From Morchella semilibera (lineage: Eukaryota; Ascomycota; Pezizomycetes; Pezizales; Morchellaceae): 64,000 nt of DNA. This document shows, in pieces, positions 37,481 to 49,980 of the stretch. A program made the position numbers and the translations under genes. A model generated the notes under the pieces. It was not told where the DNA came from and ran no database searches. It was given only the letters and a program-made list of their open reading frames with translations. Each line of letters opens with the position of its first letter. Position 1 is the first letter of the stretch. The stretch spans positions 1,388,530 to 1,452,529 of the forward strand of contig CM018605.1 in assembly GCA_009192285.1 (NCBI GenBank), read 5' to 3'.

Positions 37481-39007
37481 CTATAATTCGTCATGTTGGA
37501 TCCCCTCAACTTCAATGCCTGCCTCCTCCCGTAAACTATTTTCTTCTACAGGGTCATACTCCATTATCCGCGATTTAGGGTTTCGTTCCTCCTCTTGGGA
37601 AGGCATGGTTTGTCCGGGGCCATAGTCCACTCGCCGTGAGTTAGGATCTCTGTCTAGAGATTCTCTAGCCGCTTGGGTACGGGCACGGCTTTCTTCTTCT
37701 GGGTCATATTCCATTCTCCTCGATTTAGGATTTTTGTCCTGGTGGGGTAGTTTTTCGGGCGGTTGCGCAACGACTGTTTCTTCTGACTCCGAGTTCGGTG
37801 TATCATGATCACCCTCGCCACCATTACTAGCTGGAGCCTCCCCAGCGTCTATAATCTTCTCGACCTTTTCTCTTATTGAATCTCCTCTCATCGATCCCTG
37901 CGTGGCCTCAGAATCTTCTGGTAGAGGCGAAGCCGTTGACGACGGTACCCGTACTAACAAGCTTTCCGGAATTCCCTTAACCTCCACGGTCGGTGTTGCG
38001 CCAACAAACCCACTCTCGTCGAGTCCGGCACCCCGCCGTATCTCTGCAACCCCACCATCGCCGCCCGACCCAATGACCCATGCCATGCATGATAAACCCC
38101 ACCATACCAACCTCAATGGCATGCCGAAGAACAGATAGATTGGTCCCCATAGAAGCCGACGGATTAAGATCCAAACAAGTATGCTAACAAGAACATATAT
38201 CGCATGTTCAAAGTACCATCTATCACTTTTGTTCTTCTTAATTAAGTCTGAAATCAGTACTCTTGATGACGCAACAATATCATCGAAAGCGCTGTAACGC
38301 GACGTCAAATCCGTCAGTGCAGCAGTAGAGGCATGTAGTGTCTCCGTCGCAAACGCTGAGCGCGAGAGCTCAGACTGCAACAACGTATGTGTGCGCCGAA
38401 GTGCAACGGTGACATCAGAAGATGCACCGACCAGCAAGTCTGCCTGTGTCAGGCTCTTATTACGCCGCTTACCCTCTGGCGTCGAGCGGCCCGATCCACC
38501 GCCACTAAGTAGCCGTTCCCGCTCACGCTGCGCCGTCGTCTCAGCAAGTCGCTTCGATGCGAGTTGGGCCTTCCGGTATTGGAGACGTGCACTACGATCA
38601 CCCTTAATCAGGCATGTTTATTCCTAGCGCTCGCTCCACAGCTAGATTACGCTTACATTTTCATATCCTCCGTCAGTTTGTGAATTTTTGAGCTCAGTGC
38701 TGCTGAATTTGGTGAGTTGCCGTCGCCGATTTCATCGTCAACCTGAGTTGAGAGCAGTTCAAGCTCCTGGTCGGCGTCTTTCAGGGATTGATGGATTAGG
38801 TTTGATAACTCGAGGCGTGCAGCATCGGTTCCAGTGCCGCCAAGTTTAGAGAGACGAGATATGAGGATCATGCACTGTTTTTTTTTTTTAGGCCTGTTAG
38901 CTAGGACTACTAGTAATGCCACGTTTCAATATTACAAGAAAGGGACTGACTTCTCGGTGAGCATCGCTTAGGGAGGCTATTCGTTGTGAGATTTCAAGAA
39001 TTGTCAT
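37481..39007 (-). CDS. SEC20: SEC20/BNIP1-type ER Q-SNARE with C-terminal HDEL
   Basis: Sec20 is the ER SNARE for Golgi-to-ER retrograde vesicles, working with Tip20 and Ufe1. Minus-strand exons are 39007-38951, 38874-38657 and about 38602-37481, about 465 residues. The N-terminal part is helical (CMILISRLSKLGGTG). The Sec20 SNARE-like domain reads LTQADLLVGASSDVTVALRR to LISDLIKKNKSDRWYFEHA. It is followed by hydrophobic segments (IYVLVSILVWILIRRLLW). The long lumenal tail carries three related motifs (NPKSRRMEYDP, DPNSRRVDYGP, NPKSRIMEYDP) and ends HDEL, the ER retrieval signal also found on yeast Sec20. The junction to exon 3 is off by one base at the GGG of 38601-38603 (coding strand GGG after TTAAG), so either the splice site or one base is wrong. 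Confidence 0.92.
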
Positions 39008-39457
39008 TATGGGATATCAGGTGAAGAAGAAGTTAAAGAGTAGAATTCTGATCGGAAAGAAGATTAACTTACAAGGTGGGATGGAGAGGTCGACCTAAGA
39101 AAGACGTTGTGTTAGAGTTGTTTGCACGTGGCCTGTGCGTTAGCTCTTGGCTTGCTGTGGCTTAAGAAAGGGTTGGTGGTGACGTCGACACGACACACAA
39201 CACAACGAGTGCAAATCAGTTAACCCGGCAAGAGTTTCTACCAATGGTTACGCTTTTACAAGTTAAGTAGGTACAGCGCACAGAAGTAGGTACTAGTACC
39301 TACATAAAGATGATACAAGCTCTCCTGTTGGTAAGGATCCTGGGAATACAATGCGTTACAACAATGCGTTACAACGATTGTGGGCCCATGGACCACATTC
39401 CAGTGCAGGTAGGCTTCTCAATTCATGCTGCATCGGAAAATCTAAAAATCCTAAGCT
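39008..39457. other. SEC20 upstream region
   Basis: No gene seen. It separates two genes on the same strand and contains a small repeat of ATGCGTTACAAC near 39350-39373. Confidence 0.6.
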
Positions 39458-40090
39458 CTAAAACTTCCTCATTCCTCCTGGTCCTGTCGTTTGATTTTGT
39501 CCCATCTTTTTGATCTTCTCACTGCTCTCCACATAAGCACCTCTTGCATCCTGCCACACACCTCTTCCCATGGTGTTCAAACAATAGTCCACAATCCCCT
39601 TCAATTCCCTCTTACTCTCGTTCTCGAGCCTGGTATGCTCTTGTTCCATCTCCTCTCCCTTCTCACCTTTCCTTAGCCTTTGATCCAAGCTCTGCACCTC
39701 CGAGATGAATTTCTCCGCCTTCCCCCCCTTGACACCTTCTCCCTTTCCCCAAACATTCTCCATTACCTCGGTATCGCTCACATCCTTATACCATGCCCGG
39801 GCATTGTCGTAGTCCCCCTCGATACGATGCAATACCCCATGTAGAAACATCCCTTCTGCGGCGGGCAAGGACTGCATTTTACGCAGGAGGAAGTGTGCAG
39901 ACGGAAGGTCATAATTGAGAATATGGAGGGCAGCCTCAAGGGCAGGGTGCACGCGAAGTGAGGAGATTGAATCGGCAAGCGAGGGGGTATGTGGCTTTGG
40001 AGGGTGCAGGAGGGGAGGCCTAAAAGAGAGCGTTTGTGCGTAGAGCTCATCGAAGGCGGAGCTTCGAGTTTGAGTTTCAGTAGTAGACAT
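39458..40090 (-). CDS. Conserved-looking fungal protein, function unknown
   Basis: A single-exon gene of 210 residues that I cannot name. It looks real: codon use is even, there are no low-complexity shadows, and the middle has helix-pair character (HPALEAALHILNYDLPSAHF, then EGMFLHGVLHRIEGDYDNAR and AWYKDV), reminiscent of a TPR-like fold. The C-terminal half is charged (RLRKGEKGEEMEQEHTRLE). I chose the ATG at 40090 for its better context (AAAG before ATG). An in-frame ATG at 40141 would add 17 residues, Arg- and hydrophobic-rich (MQRLRICSPLRFYALRK), which could be a mitochondrial presequence. No signal peptide or membrane segment is seen. Confidence 0.75.
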   Translation of the reverse strand: MSTTETQTRSSAFDELYAQTLSFRPPLLHPPKPHTPSLADSISSLRVHPALEAALHILNYDLPSAHFLLRKMQSLPAAEGMFLHGVLHRIEGDYDNARAWYKDVSDTEVMENVWGKGEGVKGGKAEKFISEVQSLDQRLRKGEKGEEMEQEHTRLENESKRELKGIVDYCLNTMGRGVWQDARGAYVESSEKIKKMGQNQTTGPGGMRKF

Positions 40091-41909
40091 CTTTCGCAAG
40101 GCGTAAAATCTCAGCGGGGAACAGATTCGTAATCGTTGCATTCCGTGGGCTACAGGAGTGTATAGAGACGGAGGAGGAGAAATGGTATATTGGAGTATCT
40201 GAGTGGTGATGTCATTATGTTGAAGTAAAAGTCCGATAGTACTAATGCCCCAGTGCTCTCCGCGGCTCAGTTGCCCGGTTCCAAATTGATGTCTCGGCTT
40301 CCTGGAGCACTAAGGAATACCCTAATACGTGGCGATAGTAAATGTTGTGGTAGAAAGCAAGATTCCTAATTACCAGAATATCAATCATTGACCCGACCCG
40401 AATCTGATAAGGGACAACGAAGCTAGCACTAGCGAGCGCGAGGAGTCATCGTGTGAATCGAAGTCTTAATTACCCAAGCCATATATTTTTGCGGTAGCAC
40501 CTCCTGAAGTAAGTATATTCCGCAATTCTGCAATTAGCTCAAAATTCTGGATCCACATTCGCGATCGGGGTCCGGAGACCGTCGCCCCGAAGCGCTGGAA
40601 TGAACCCTGAATGTCTAGTTAATAAGGAACTAATAGGCGAATGGCTAGGATGAATGTAGAATCATATCAAAACCACCTTAAATACGAGAATGGCTCCTAT
40701 AGTCGTAATTTCAAGACATTCCCATACCGCCGATACCACCCAAATGAGCTGCTTACGTATGCTTATATTGCCGAACTTGCCTAATACCGTGGAGTGAAAC
40801 AGACCATACGAGCTGAATCCAGTCGTTTAAAGTAGCGAGTGGGGGAAAAAAAGATAAAACAGGGATTTCTTTGTAAATTTGTCTACTGAGTTGATCACAC
40901 CTCTATCGGTCCGTATGCCCCATAAGTGTATGTGATGGGGGCCGGGAGCTGGGAGATGATGGAAGTGTACGTACTGATAAGTGACGGTTCCCAAAACCTG
41001 ATATATACGCTCTTCATCCAGGTGTCCCAGTAACTTGAACCAAGATGTCTCTTTTGATGTGTCACCAAGTCACATACTTCTCAATATCATCCTTTCTGGG
41101 TCCATATTTGTCTTCCCATATACAATAAATTGCAATTTAGACGAACGAGTGATATGCCATGAAACAGTCCCACCCAACTGGTCTGGGTAAATGACTCAGA
41201 GAACGCTCAGGCCATGACTAAAGGCAATTGGTCTTAAATGCATGCAGATCTTAACTCCGTCTGCTTAATGCCAATCGAGATGACACATTGTATTCTATAT
41301 ACCTAGTAGATATTCCCCCCCCTCCCCTCTCATCTTGACAGATTAGCAGATTATCTGATCACAACTATCCCAATACAAGTAAGCGATAGGTTTTCAAAAT
41401 GACCTGTCGCGGGGCTAAAGATCAGATAGAAAAGTTAGGGCTTGAACACCACACTTACTGAGGAGGTAAGGCGGGCGTTGCAATATCTCCGGGATGTTAC
41501 GGCGATTGAATCGGAAATTCGTATTCATGATAATCCGCATGAGTCATGCAAGCCAGCTTCTGCAGGTCACACTGTATTTTACATACACTATGTTGTGCTG
41601 AGAAATCATTGGTAGGGATACAGCGGGAACGAGATAATTCGGTATTACAGTACAAGTAAGCTTAAGTTTGACGTGGGTAGAAGCTCGCCTGAAAAGAAAC
41701 AAAAAAAAGCCATTGCGAGGGTAAATATGGACGAATTGAAAAGGGAAGAAGAAAAGGCTCCAGCCTTGACATTCCTGAGAAGACCAAGTATGGGTTACAC
41801 CCACAGAGTGCGCTATGCGATGCAAGTCCGGCTAGAATTTCATGCAGATGCCTGGAAGAATGAAGCCTTTAGCCATATTTGTACGATTTTTCGCCTAGGT
41901 TTAGGGAGG
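40091..41909. other. Gene-free region
   Basis: No gene recognised on either strand and no clear repeats; only short poly-C and poly-A runs. Confidence 0.55.
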
Positions 41910-43617
41910 CTAGCATACCTTCTGGTATCTCCTGACCGCGCGCTTCCAAAATTCTTCTAGCATCTGGTGATATTCATCTACTACCTCAAACTGCAGACAA
42001 TGCCCTACGCCCTCAAAGACTCTTTTCTGGACGCCTCCCTTGATACCCTCTACAATTACATCCGAATGCCTGTGCTCAATCAACGCATCCTTTGTCCCCG
42101 TAGCCACTAATATATCCGGGATCTTCTCGCCGAGCACCCTGAGTCGTTCGGGGCCGAAGTAATGCCAGCTCACAGCAAGCCCTTGGAGAAGTGTTCCCGA
42201 GTAGACGGGGGCCTGCATCCTCTCCATACGCCAGAGATCCTCAGCAACAAAGCGGTCACCGTTGGTGGGGAACTCGCCGAGAGCATCCGGTGCGAGGAGC
42301 CATTCGGGCGAGAAGAGGTTTGTTTTAGCGGCTTCAAGGCGCTCAACGAGTGGTTTAGGTCGTATCATCTCGATACGACGCGCAATATGCGTGAGCCATG
42401 GCTAGTGGAAGGAATTAACGGAATTGGTTCAGCACAGAGACTCAAGGGGGAAGAGTGTTCATAGTCGCCTTGTATGAAGAATATTCCCAACTTACAAGTG
42501 TGGAGACTAGGCTTGAGGCTGTGCTCTGGAGCGTGAGAGAGGCGATACGCTCTGGTATAAGATATGCCCTAGCTCCCACTGCTCGTTAAATTACAAAAAC
42601 TTGAGCAAGTCCCGGGGGTATGGTCCATGGGCACGATATACGAGGATTCATACAGTTCTTGGGATATCATTCCTGCAAGAGGAGCGGGTAGAAATAAGCT
42701 TGCGTATCCCAATGTACATTCATAGGCCCAATTAATGGGAAAGGAGTATTGTTTACTACTCACCTCCCATGGAGACACCAACTACATGAAGTTGGCGGGC
42801 TTTGGTCCAGCCTATGTGCTCCAGAATGTCGATAACATCTTTAGCCATTTCACTGGTGGAATATTTTACAAGCGGTTTGTCACTGTCGCCAACACCTGAG
42901 GGTTGCATTGACCATTTTAGATAATTGTTCCTCAGGCATATTGTTTCCCATTACGGGAAAATAGCGACAGCTGCAGCTTTTGTTTGGGACAAAACTGCAG
43001 CCTTGAACAAAAGGGCTGATAGCAATATTACTCTACTGACCCCGATTATCAAATACCAATGATGTGTACTTGTCACCATGTTTATGTCCGCTAGTAACGC
43101 ATTAGTACTATTACTCACGGTTTCACAAGGACACAAGAAAAAATAAGACTTACAAATATTTTATTTGCTGCAGTAGCGAGAAAAAGCAAACAGGAAGGGG
43201 AAACAGTTAGAGAATGTTCCGTTTCAATCTACATGTAGATAGGTTTGATTGCCCAATCAAGGGATCTCTTACACGATACCACGCAATTTTAGGGGCGTTT
43301 AGCCCCATTATCCACTACACAAGCAATCAGCAAAATTGATCACCCAGAGGACCCCAATCAACGAGAATCGACAAGACAGACGAGGGGCACAGCCCGCTAA
43401 TTATTCCTTTTATCACACCAAAATGATAACACCTTCAAGGACGTACCACAAGATGAACGGGTCCCGTCCCGTGGACTTCGTACGCAATTGCCATCGGACC
43501 GCCAGCCCTGTTAATCGCAACTGGTGCATTCCCCTGACGGTCTGGGGTGTGGAGCTCCAAGACCGTGGGGAAGGCCGGATGGGCCAAAATCTCCTCGATA
43601 GTCAACGGTTTCCTCAT
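41910..43617 (-). CDS. Alpha/beta hydrolase with eight exons, two very small
   Basis: A soluble alpha/beta-hydrolase-fold enzyme of 330 residues; substrate unknown. Minus-strand exons: 43617-43447, 43314-43273, 43167-43154, 43090-43041, 42895-42764, 42672-42654, 42568-42496 and 42401-41910. All phases close without correction. Joined, they give family hallmarks in order: oxyanion-side strand WIMGLNAPK, SLVFDNRGVGDSDKP, YSTSEMAKDV, the nucleophile elbow HVVGVSMGG (Ser about 134), acidic residue in VATGTKDALI (Asp about 272) and catalytic His in EGVGHCLQF (His about 301). Exons three and six are only 14 and 19 nt, so automated annotation would probably break this gene. There is no signal peptide. 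The final residues could change if another intron follows at AAGGTATGC near 41916. Confidence 0.9.
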
Positions 43618-45700
43618 TGTGCTTAAACCTAGATTGGACGGAATCTAGTACTAGTATTTAGATGCCACAAAAGGAAGGGTGATTCAAGGTATAGAGAGAG
43701 GGAGAGGGAGAGGGAGAGGGGGGGGGGGGTCTAGAGAGAACAGCGGCACCGTTCCCAGCAAGTTGGAACCAACAAACGCGACAGTAAGCTAGAAACCTGG
43801 GAAAGACAGCACCTATTTTTGATGGTCGATATCTGGAGGCTTGTCAGGGGTGAGAAGTACAGACTTCTGGGGGGGGGGGGGGGGGCTCAACCACCCGTCG
43901 GTGAGAATAGTCAGTTCGGCGGTGAAGCCGAAAACGAATACGGTATAGAAGTTGGTATGAATATTTCACTGACTAAGCGATGTAGGTAATATTCTACTTT
44001 TTCTCGTCCGAAGACTAGAAGCCTAGAGTAATCGGCCGAAAGAATAATCACTCGCTCGCTCGCGTATCGAGAATCGAGGCCCTGCGCGGCCACTGCGGCG
44101 GGACCACCACCAACTCATGACCACTCTCTTCTCTACCCCATGCACACATCTATGTTTATGCTTACAGTTATATAATACTAGTTTTATAGAATCACCATAT
44201 TTGTGAACGAAGGTGCTATTTTAGCGGGAGTAAAATGCAAATGTGACGTCTTTGATCGGGTTTTCCATTGCATTCCGTATATGTAGTAGATCTAGTGACA
44301 GTGACTATGTAAGTACATGTACATGGTACGGGATTTTATGCAGTAAGCATCTTGAGTGGGACACAAATGTGCTACACAAAACACTGAAACATGACTGAAG
44401 GGGCCCAGTCCTATCTATTGAGAATTGTCTGGATGCGAACAGATGGTAGTAACCCAAACTCCTGAAGACCTGAACGCGTAAGCTAATCTCAAGGAAATAC
44501 TATGAATTGAGGCTGAGGGCATGGCGGGGGAGAGAGAGTTTGTAACTTTTCAGAGTGCCTGCCCAATCTAGGGGGGGGGGGGAGGGGGAGGGGAGAGGGG
44601 GAGAGAGAGAGAGAAAGAGTTACTTCTTAGTAGCAATAACCCAAGTCAAAGCTCAAATACAATAATACCCATGATTGACTTGGCATGTTTCTGCCAGGAG
44701 CGGAGGTGTCAACTTCTTAAAGGATAGTTAAGCTTGAAAGGTAGGAACAGAAAAGAGGAATGGGGGATATTTATCTCTCGTCTCATTCTGAACATCTTCC
44801 CCGAACTTTTGCTAGCGAGTCTCCAATTGAATCAGAATCCTCAATCGAGTTTATTATTCCTTGCTAAGGCTCACAAGGTGTGGTGGAATAAAAAAAAAAA
44901 GGCGGGATTGTAGTTGTTCCGGCGGGCGCAGACAAGGGACTCCGAGGCTCCGGGGCCGACTCACACACGACAGACAGACCCTGCTAGCTAGAGAGTGTAG
45001 GTAGTACAGCCTGCAACAGTCTGCTAGCCCACATTTTTACCATTAGTCCATTAGTCAGGACCGCCGTACATAGTTGCACTTTTTTTTTTTGCCTGTAAGT
45101 TGTGAGCGACTCAACTGAGCCTGTGACTTCATTAGCTTACAGCCAGCCAAAGGGCAAGCATATACCTCGTTTGAGGAAAACCTTCCGCTTTAACTGCATC
45201 ACACTTGCAGGTACCCTTCCCTCTCCTCTTAACCACCCCTCCCCTACGTAACTCAGAACTACACTAAAAGAACCTCTTTGTGCTCTATTCTTTTATTTCC
45301 AATTATCTCCGAGTCGTCAAAAGCCCTATACTTCCCACACACCCCCCCCCCCCCCACCCACTTGTCTAATCTTCTCCCCGCAAACAGACTAGAACATCAA
45401 AGAAGCTCTATCGTCCTTTTTTTCTTTCTTTTTTTCCCTTTCCTTTTTTTTTCTTTTTTTTCTTTCCCCCTTCCCTTCTGTTGCTGCGACGGTACTTGGT
45501 ATCGCTGCTCACATGTGCAGACATATTAATCACACTCCTATTCGGATTAGTTACTAGTCTTCTTTACATATCATCATCGGACCAAATCCTTAACACTATC
45601 CGCCGCCACCCCATAGAACATTTTCTACTCTTACTACTTTACACATCCAGACAGAAAAGGGAAACAAAACAAAAACAAGAAAAAAAAATAATAATCTCAG
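43618..45700. other. Gene-free region and Zn2Cys6 gene promoter
   Basis: No gene seen. It holds G-rich/GA microsatellites (43693-43730, 43869-43886, 44572-44614), one TACATGTA (44314) and, from 45340, C-rich and T-rich leader-like DNA before the ATG at 45701. Confidence 0.6.
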
Positions 45701-48700
45701 ATGGCTGCTCACAGCATTGTGAATCTCTCACCATCACCAGCAACTTCTCCAACCTTTCACAGCAACGGAGGTGCGCCCATACCCGCCGCTATGTTTAATC
45801 CCGGACACGCCTCATCCGACGATGGAGGAACCGATCCGAAACGAAGAAGGATTGCGAGAGCTTGTGATATGTGTAGGAAGAAAAAAGTTCGCATATTCTC
45901 TTGTCCTAAACTCCTCACGTCATCGGATAGTGGTGGCAAACCTTAAATTACTCAAGCTTATTATTATGTTCTGGAATAGATCAAATGTGATGGTAAATTA
46001 CCGTCGTGTACACATTGTGTGAACTACAAAACAGAATGTGTCTTTACCTTGGTCGAGAAGAAAAGGAATCCCCCCAAAGGGTTGGTCAAGTCTTGGGTTC
46101 CTCATTTGAGCTCGACCGCTGACAAATTACATAGTGCAAAATATATTGAAGGATTAGAAAATCGTCTGGGAAGGATGGAGTCTCTCCTCAAGTTGTCCGG
46201 TTTGTTGCCAGAGGGTGATGGGAAGACGGACCTGGGGGATTTGGAACGCCGTTTACAGGATCAGGTACAGCAACAACAGGCTGCTAGTCAGAATGGATCC
46301 GTATGTACACCCACCATTGGGAGGTCGTCGTCAGAATCAATGCGGGAAACTCCGACTTCGTCGTCGATGCACTCAGTTACGAACTCTCCTGCAATTTCGA
46401 AAGACGAGGATGAGGTGGAGGCCTTGTCGGATCAAATGTGTTCTTTGGTTACAAACAATTGTGGAGAGACACGTTTCATTGGTATATACTACCAAAATGC
46501 TGCTATTTTTCGTGTTTAAGACGGCTGAAGGGATTTTCTAACCAAGGTCTTGTTCAAGGTTCCTCATCGGGCTTCTCAATATTTTCACCAAAGGGTATTC
46601 AGTGGGTAAATGAAAAAACAGGTGACAAGAGCTTTCAGCAAATGATTATGGAAGCTACGTCGGCAGACTCAAAATGGTCCATGTGGAAGCAAGACATATT
46701 TGGCCCTCTATTTGAACATCGAGGGGAGAATGAGCTGCCAACAAAAGAGGTAGCGTCTGTGCTTGTACAAGGTGAGACCTTTTGTTTGTACTTCATGTGT
46801 ATTTGGTTCTTTTATTTTGGGGGGAATTCGATTCTCATTGCTCGCTCTATCCTCCAGATTTCTTCCGGTATTTCAATATTTGCTTTCCGCTTTTTCATAA
46901 ACCCACTTTCGATGCTTTGTTTGAGCGACATTATTCGGAGACCCCTCCACCGAAAGACTCCGGGTGGTATGCGGCTTTCAATATGGTTCTTGCGATTGCG
47001 TTGCGGATACAGATCTCCCATCCCGGACTACCAGATGAGGATGCTACTACCTCCAATCAAGAATCATGGCAGTTCTTTCAGAATGCGGCTTCTGTTCTCA
47101 CCGAATTGCTTTTAAAGAACACTGATCTAGTCAGCATACAGGCGATCTTAGGAATGGTATTACTAAATTCCTTTCGTTATAGGCTTGTAGAAACATCAAT
47201 TTCATGATACTGACTACGGTATTCTTTTTTTTTTTAAGGCCCTATACTTGCAAGGAACTGCCAATCCTCAGCCCTCTTACTTCCTCATTGCTGCGGCAGT
47301 GCGGATATCGAATAGCATCGGTATGCACCGAAGAGGTAACTCATTTGGGTTAAATCCCGTCGAGGTCGAACAGAGACGACGAGTTTTTTGGATCATGTAT
47401 CTCCTTGATAAAGACATGGCACTTCGCTCCGGACGCCCTCCGTGTATCAACGACGATGATATTTCCGTTGAGCTACCCGACGAAGACCCTGCCGATGATA
47501 TCGGTAATATTTTGCTTAAGAACGGCAAAGATAAATGTAACCTCTTTAGACTTATGGCCACATTTTCGGTTATCGAGAGCAAAGTCTACATGCAACTCTA
47601 TTCCGCAAAGGCTGCTAGACAGTCTGATGGAGAGCTACTGAACACCATTGGAGATCTTGACAAAGAGCTTGAAGAGTGGAAGGAAACCGTACCACTAGAG
47701 TATAGGCCAGACAGCGAGATTGATGTTAATCAAGGGCCATTGGTGCTTCATTTAGTCATGTTGCACTTTGCATACTATAACTGTCTGACCACAATCCACC
47801 GCATGTCGATACATCATGGCTACTGGTCTAGCAGACTTTCAAATTACGCCATCGCTGGTTTGAGTGCACGGCCACTCAATCCGCGTGTTTTTTCGAGCGC
47901 AGCGCTTTGTGTGGCCGCAGCTAGATCGTCGATACACCTAATCAAGTACATTAACAAACGGGATTATCCTTGTATATGGTAAGCTTCCTTATTTTCTCGG
48001 CTCGTCTTCAGGCTAGAGAGTGCATCATTATGATTTTGATTCACTTATGCATATAGGATGTTCTGCAGGTTGATTATGTATTACCCCGTATCGGCACTCG
48101 TAACACTCTTCGCCAACGTTCTTCAGAATCCACAGGATACTCGCGCCAAGAGTGATCTGAGGCTCATGAATGTAGTTGTGGAGTTTTTACAAACTGTACA
48201 GAAGGAAGACGACAGCAACAAGCAAGACACTGCATCTGTACAGCGGATGCTTGCAGTTTGTGGCGAGTTTCACCGAATTGCCAAGCTAGTGCTAGACAAG
48301 GCAGAGAATGAGAACGTTAGTAGGAGGAAGAGGAAGAATGAGGACACCAAACATAGCGTTTCGTATCCGCGCAAGCATGATGCATCAAGTTCGCCCAGAA
48401 CAAATATACCACAGACCTCATCCCCAAGGACAGAGGCTGCATCGCCACCTACTAGTGTATTGAATCCAGAGATAAATTCTCAGGTACTTTTACCTTTTGC
48501 TTACCATTACCTTATTGACACTCTGCTAACTCAATGATTAGCTTTTTGGGGATTACCCAACCGCCTTTTCCCCCTCGAACCCTCTTTCTTGGCTCAACGA
48601 AATGAATACCCCTTCAACAACCTTTCCAGTTTCTCCAAGTCCTGGCCATGTAGGCTTAGATACGCAAGGGATGCCTCAAATGCCAGGGAACTCATTCCAG

Positions 48701-48808
48701 CAGCCGTTCGTACCGCAGGACTTATGGCAGATGCCGATGACGTTTGAGTGGGACTGGGCCGATGTGAATACAGTCCCTTGGGGGCACGATAGTACTGGCG
48801 GGTTGTAG
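45701..48808 (+). CDS. Zn(II)2Cys6 transcription factor with fungal-specific regulatory domain
   Basis: A nuclear transcription factor of about 855 residues, target unknown. Exons: 45701-45886, 45980-46080, 46135-46481, 46559-46771, 46858-47156, 47239-47978, 48069-48483 and 48542-48808. The binuclear zinc cluster ([10 protein letters not shown], then [20 protein letters not shown]) is split by the first intron and followed by a linker and dimerisation helix ([19 protein letters not shown]). The fungal_trans regulatory domain spans about 260-600 ([71 protein letters not shown]). A basic stretch near residue 685 (RRKRKNED) could be an NLS. The acidic/aromatic C-terminus ([16 protein letters not shown]) resembles an activation tail. 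The first donor (GTTCGC) is weak, but its position within the zinc cluster is common in this family. Confidence 0.93.
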
Positions 48809-49980
48809 TATCTATGGATATTCGAGGGAAAGATAGGTCTTGCGTGGATAGAGCGATACCGGCCAAAATTTCCATCTGTTTGTTTGATTTGCATCGGAGT
48901 ATCGGGTTTTGGGCATTTTTTTCCAAACATCTTTTGTTACATCTTTTTGCTCCTTTCTTTTTCTATTTTATTTGTTTGCGCGTCTACGACAGCTCTACTC
49001 CACTCGCCTTGAGCAACAAACTCTCCTCAGGTAATGTGCAAATAGTTAATATTCTCTCCCCTACGGCTGAGGGGGTGAAGGGAATGAATTGGGTATGTAT
49101 TATGGGCCAACGATAAGTTGGATGATTTTACATCAGTGTCGACGATTCTTTACAACGATCGGTACTATTATATTGGGCAGGTTTGCATGGGTCGGGTATG
49201 GGTAGTTGTTTTCTTTCTTTTACTTCACTTTCTTTTGTCCGTTAATGGCCTGTGGTACATAAACGATTGGGATGTATTTATGTGCGCTTTGTAGCGATGT
49301 AAACTGTGCTGGAGTTTATCGGGGTCTTCTTTTTTTAGGCATAACACTCTGCTCTAGTGTAAGATATCATCAGTCCTCTCATTATTTTATTTCCTGTGGT
49401 TTTGAGGGTTTTCTCGGGCGATATGAGACTACATGTATACGTAGTTGGGGTTGGGCGGTTCTCGGACGATAGAGATTTTAATTTACAGGGTAGTCAAATA
49501 TATGTAATTGTTGGGTCTAGACGCCCAGTCATTGGTTGTCACTCGACACCCAAGCGTTTCCCAGCAGGGGATAGTATATAATATCAAGGAAGCGCTGAGC
49601 CCCCTTGAATACGAGGATTGTAACATGTGAGACAGAATTGAAATTGACTCGATTATGGCCCCTAATGATAATGATGCATTGATATTAGAGTAGCTAGCTG
49701 CTTGTATGGAGATATGATTCCTTTAACGCCGCTTCGCGCTAGTCCCTTTTAGACTGCGGGGGATTTCGCTTACTAATCCCAATGTGGAGTGACGAAAAAT
49801 GCCCTCTTACGCAACCCCGACACCGGATTTCCGCTGCAGCTTCACCGCCACCCCCCCCCCCCCCACAACAACTCTCATCATCCACATCTCATCTACATCT
49901 CATCTCATCCTCACAACCACCACCATAACCCCCCCGCCCTGAATCAATCCGCCCCTTGCAGGGCTCAGTTCGTCACAGCA
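48809..49980. other. Zn2Cys6 gene 3' flank and YTA12 promoter
   Basis: No gene seen. It contains T-rich 3' flank, one TACATGTA (49430) and, just before the YTA12 ATG, a C run (49851-49864) followed by CATCT repeats. An open frame runs into YTA12 from 49789 but is C/H-rich leader sequence. Confidence 0.6.

Noticed and set aside
49789-49980. Longer N-terminus for YTA12 starting at 49789
   Set aside because: That extension is C-run, CATCT-repeat leader sequence rich in His and Pro with no family match. The ATG at 49981 starts a classic mitochondrial presequence.
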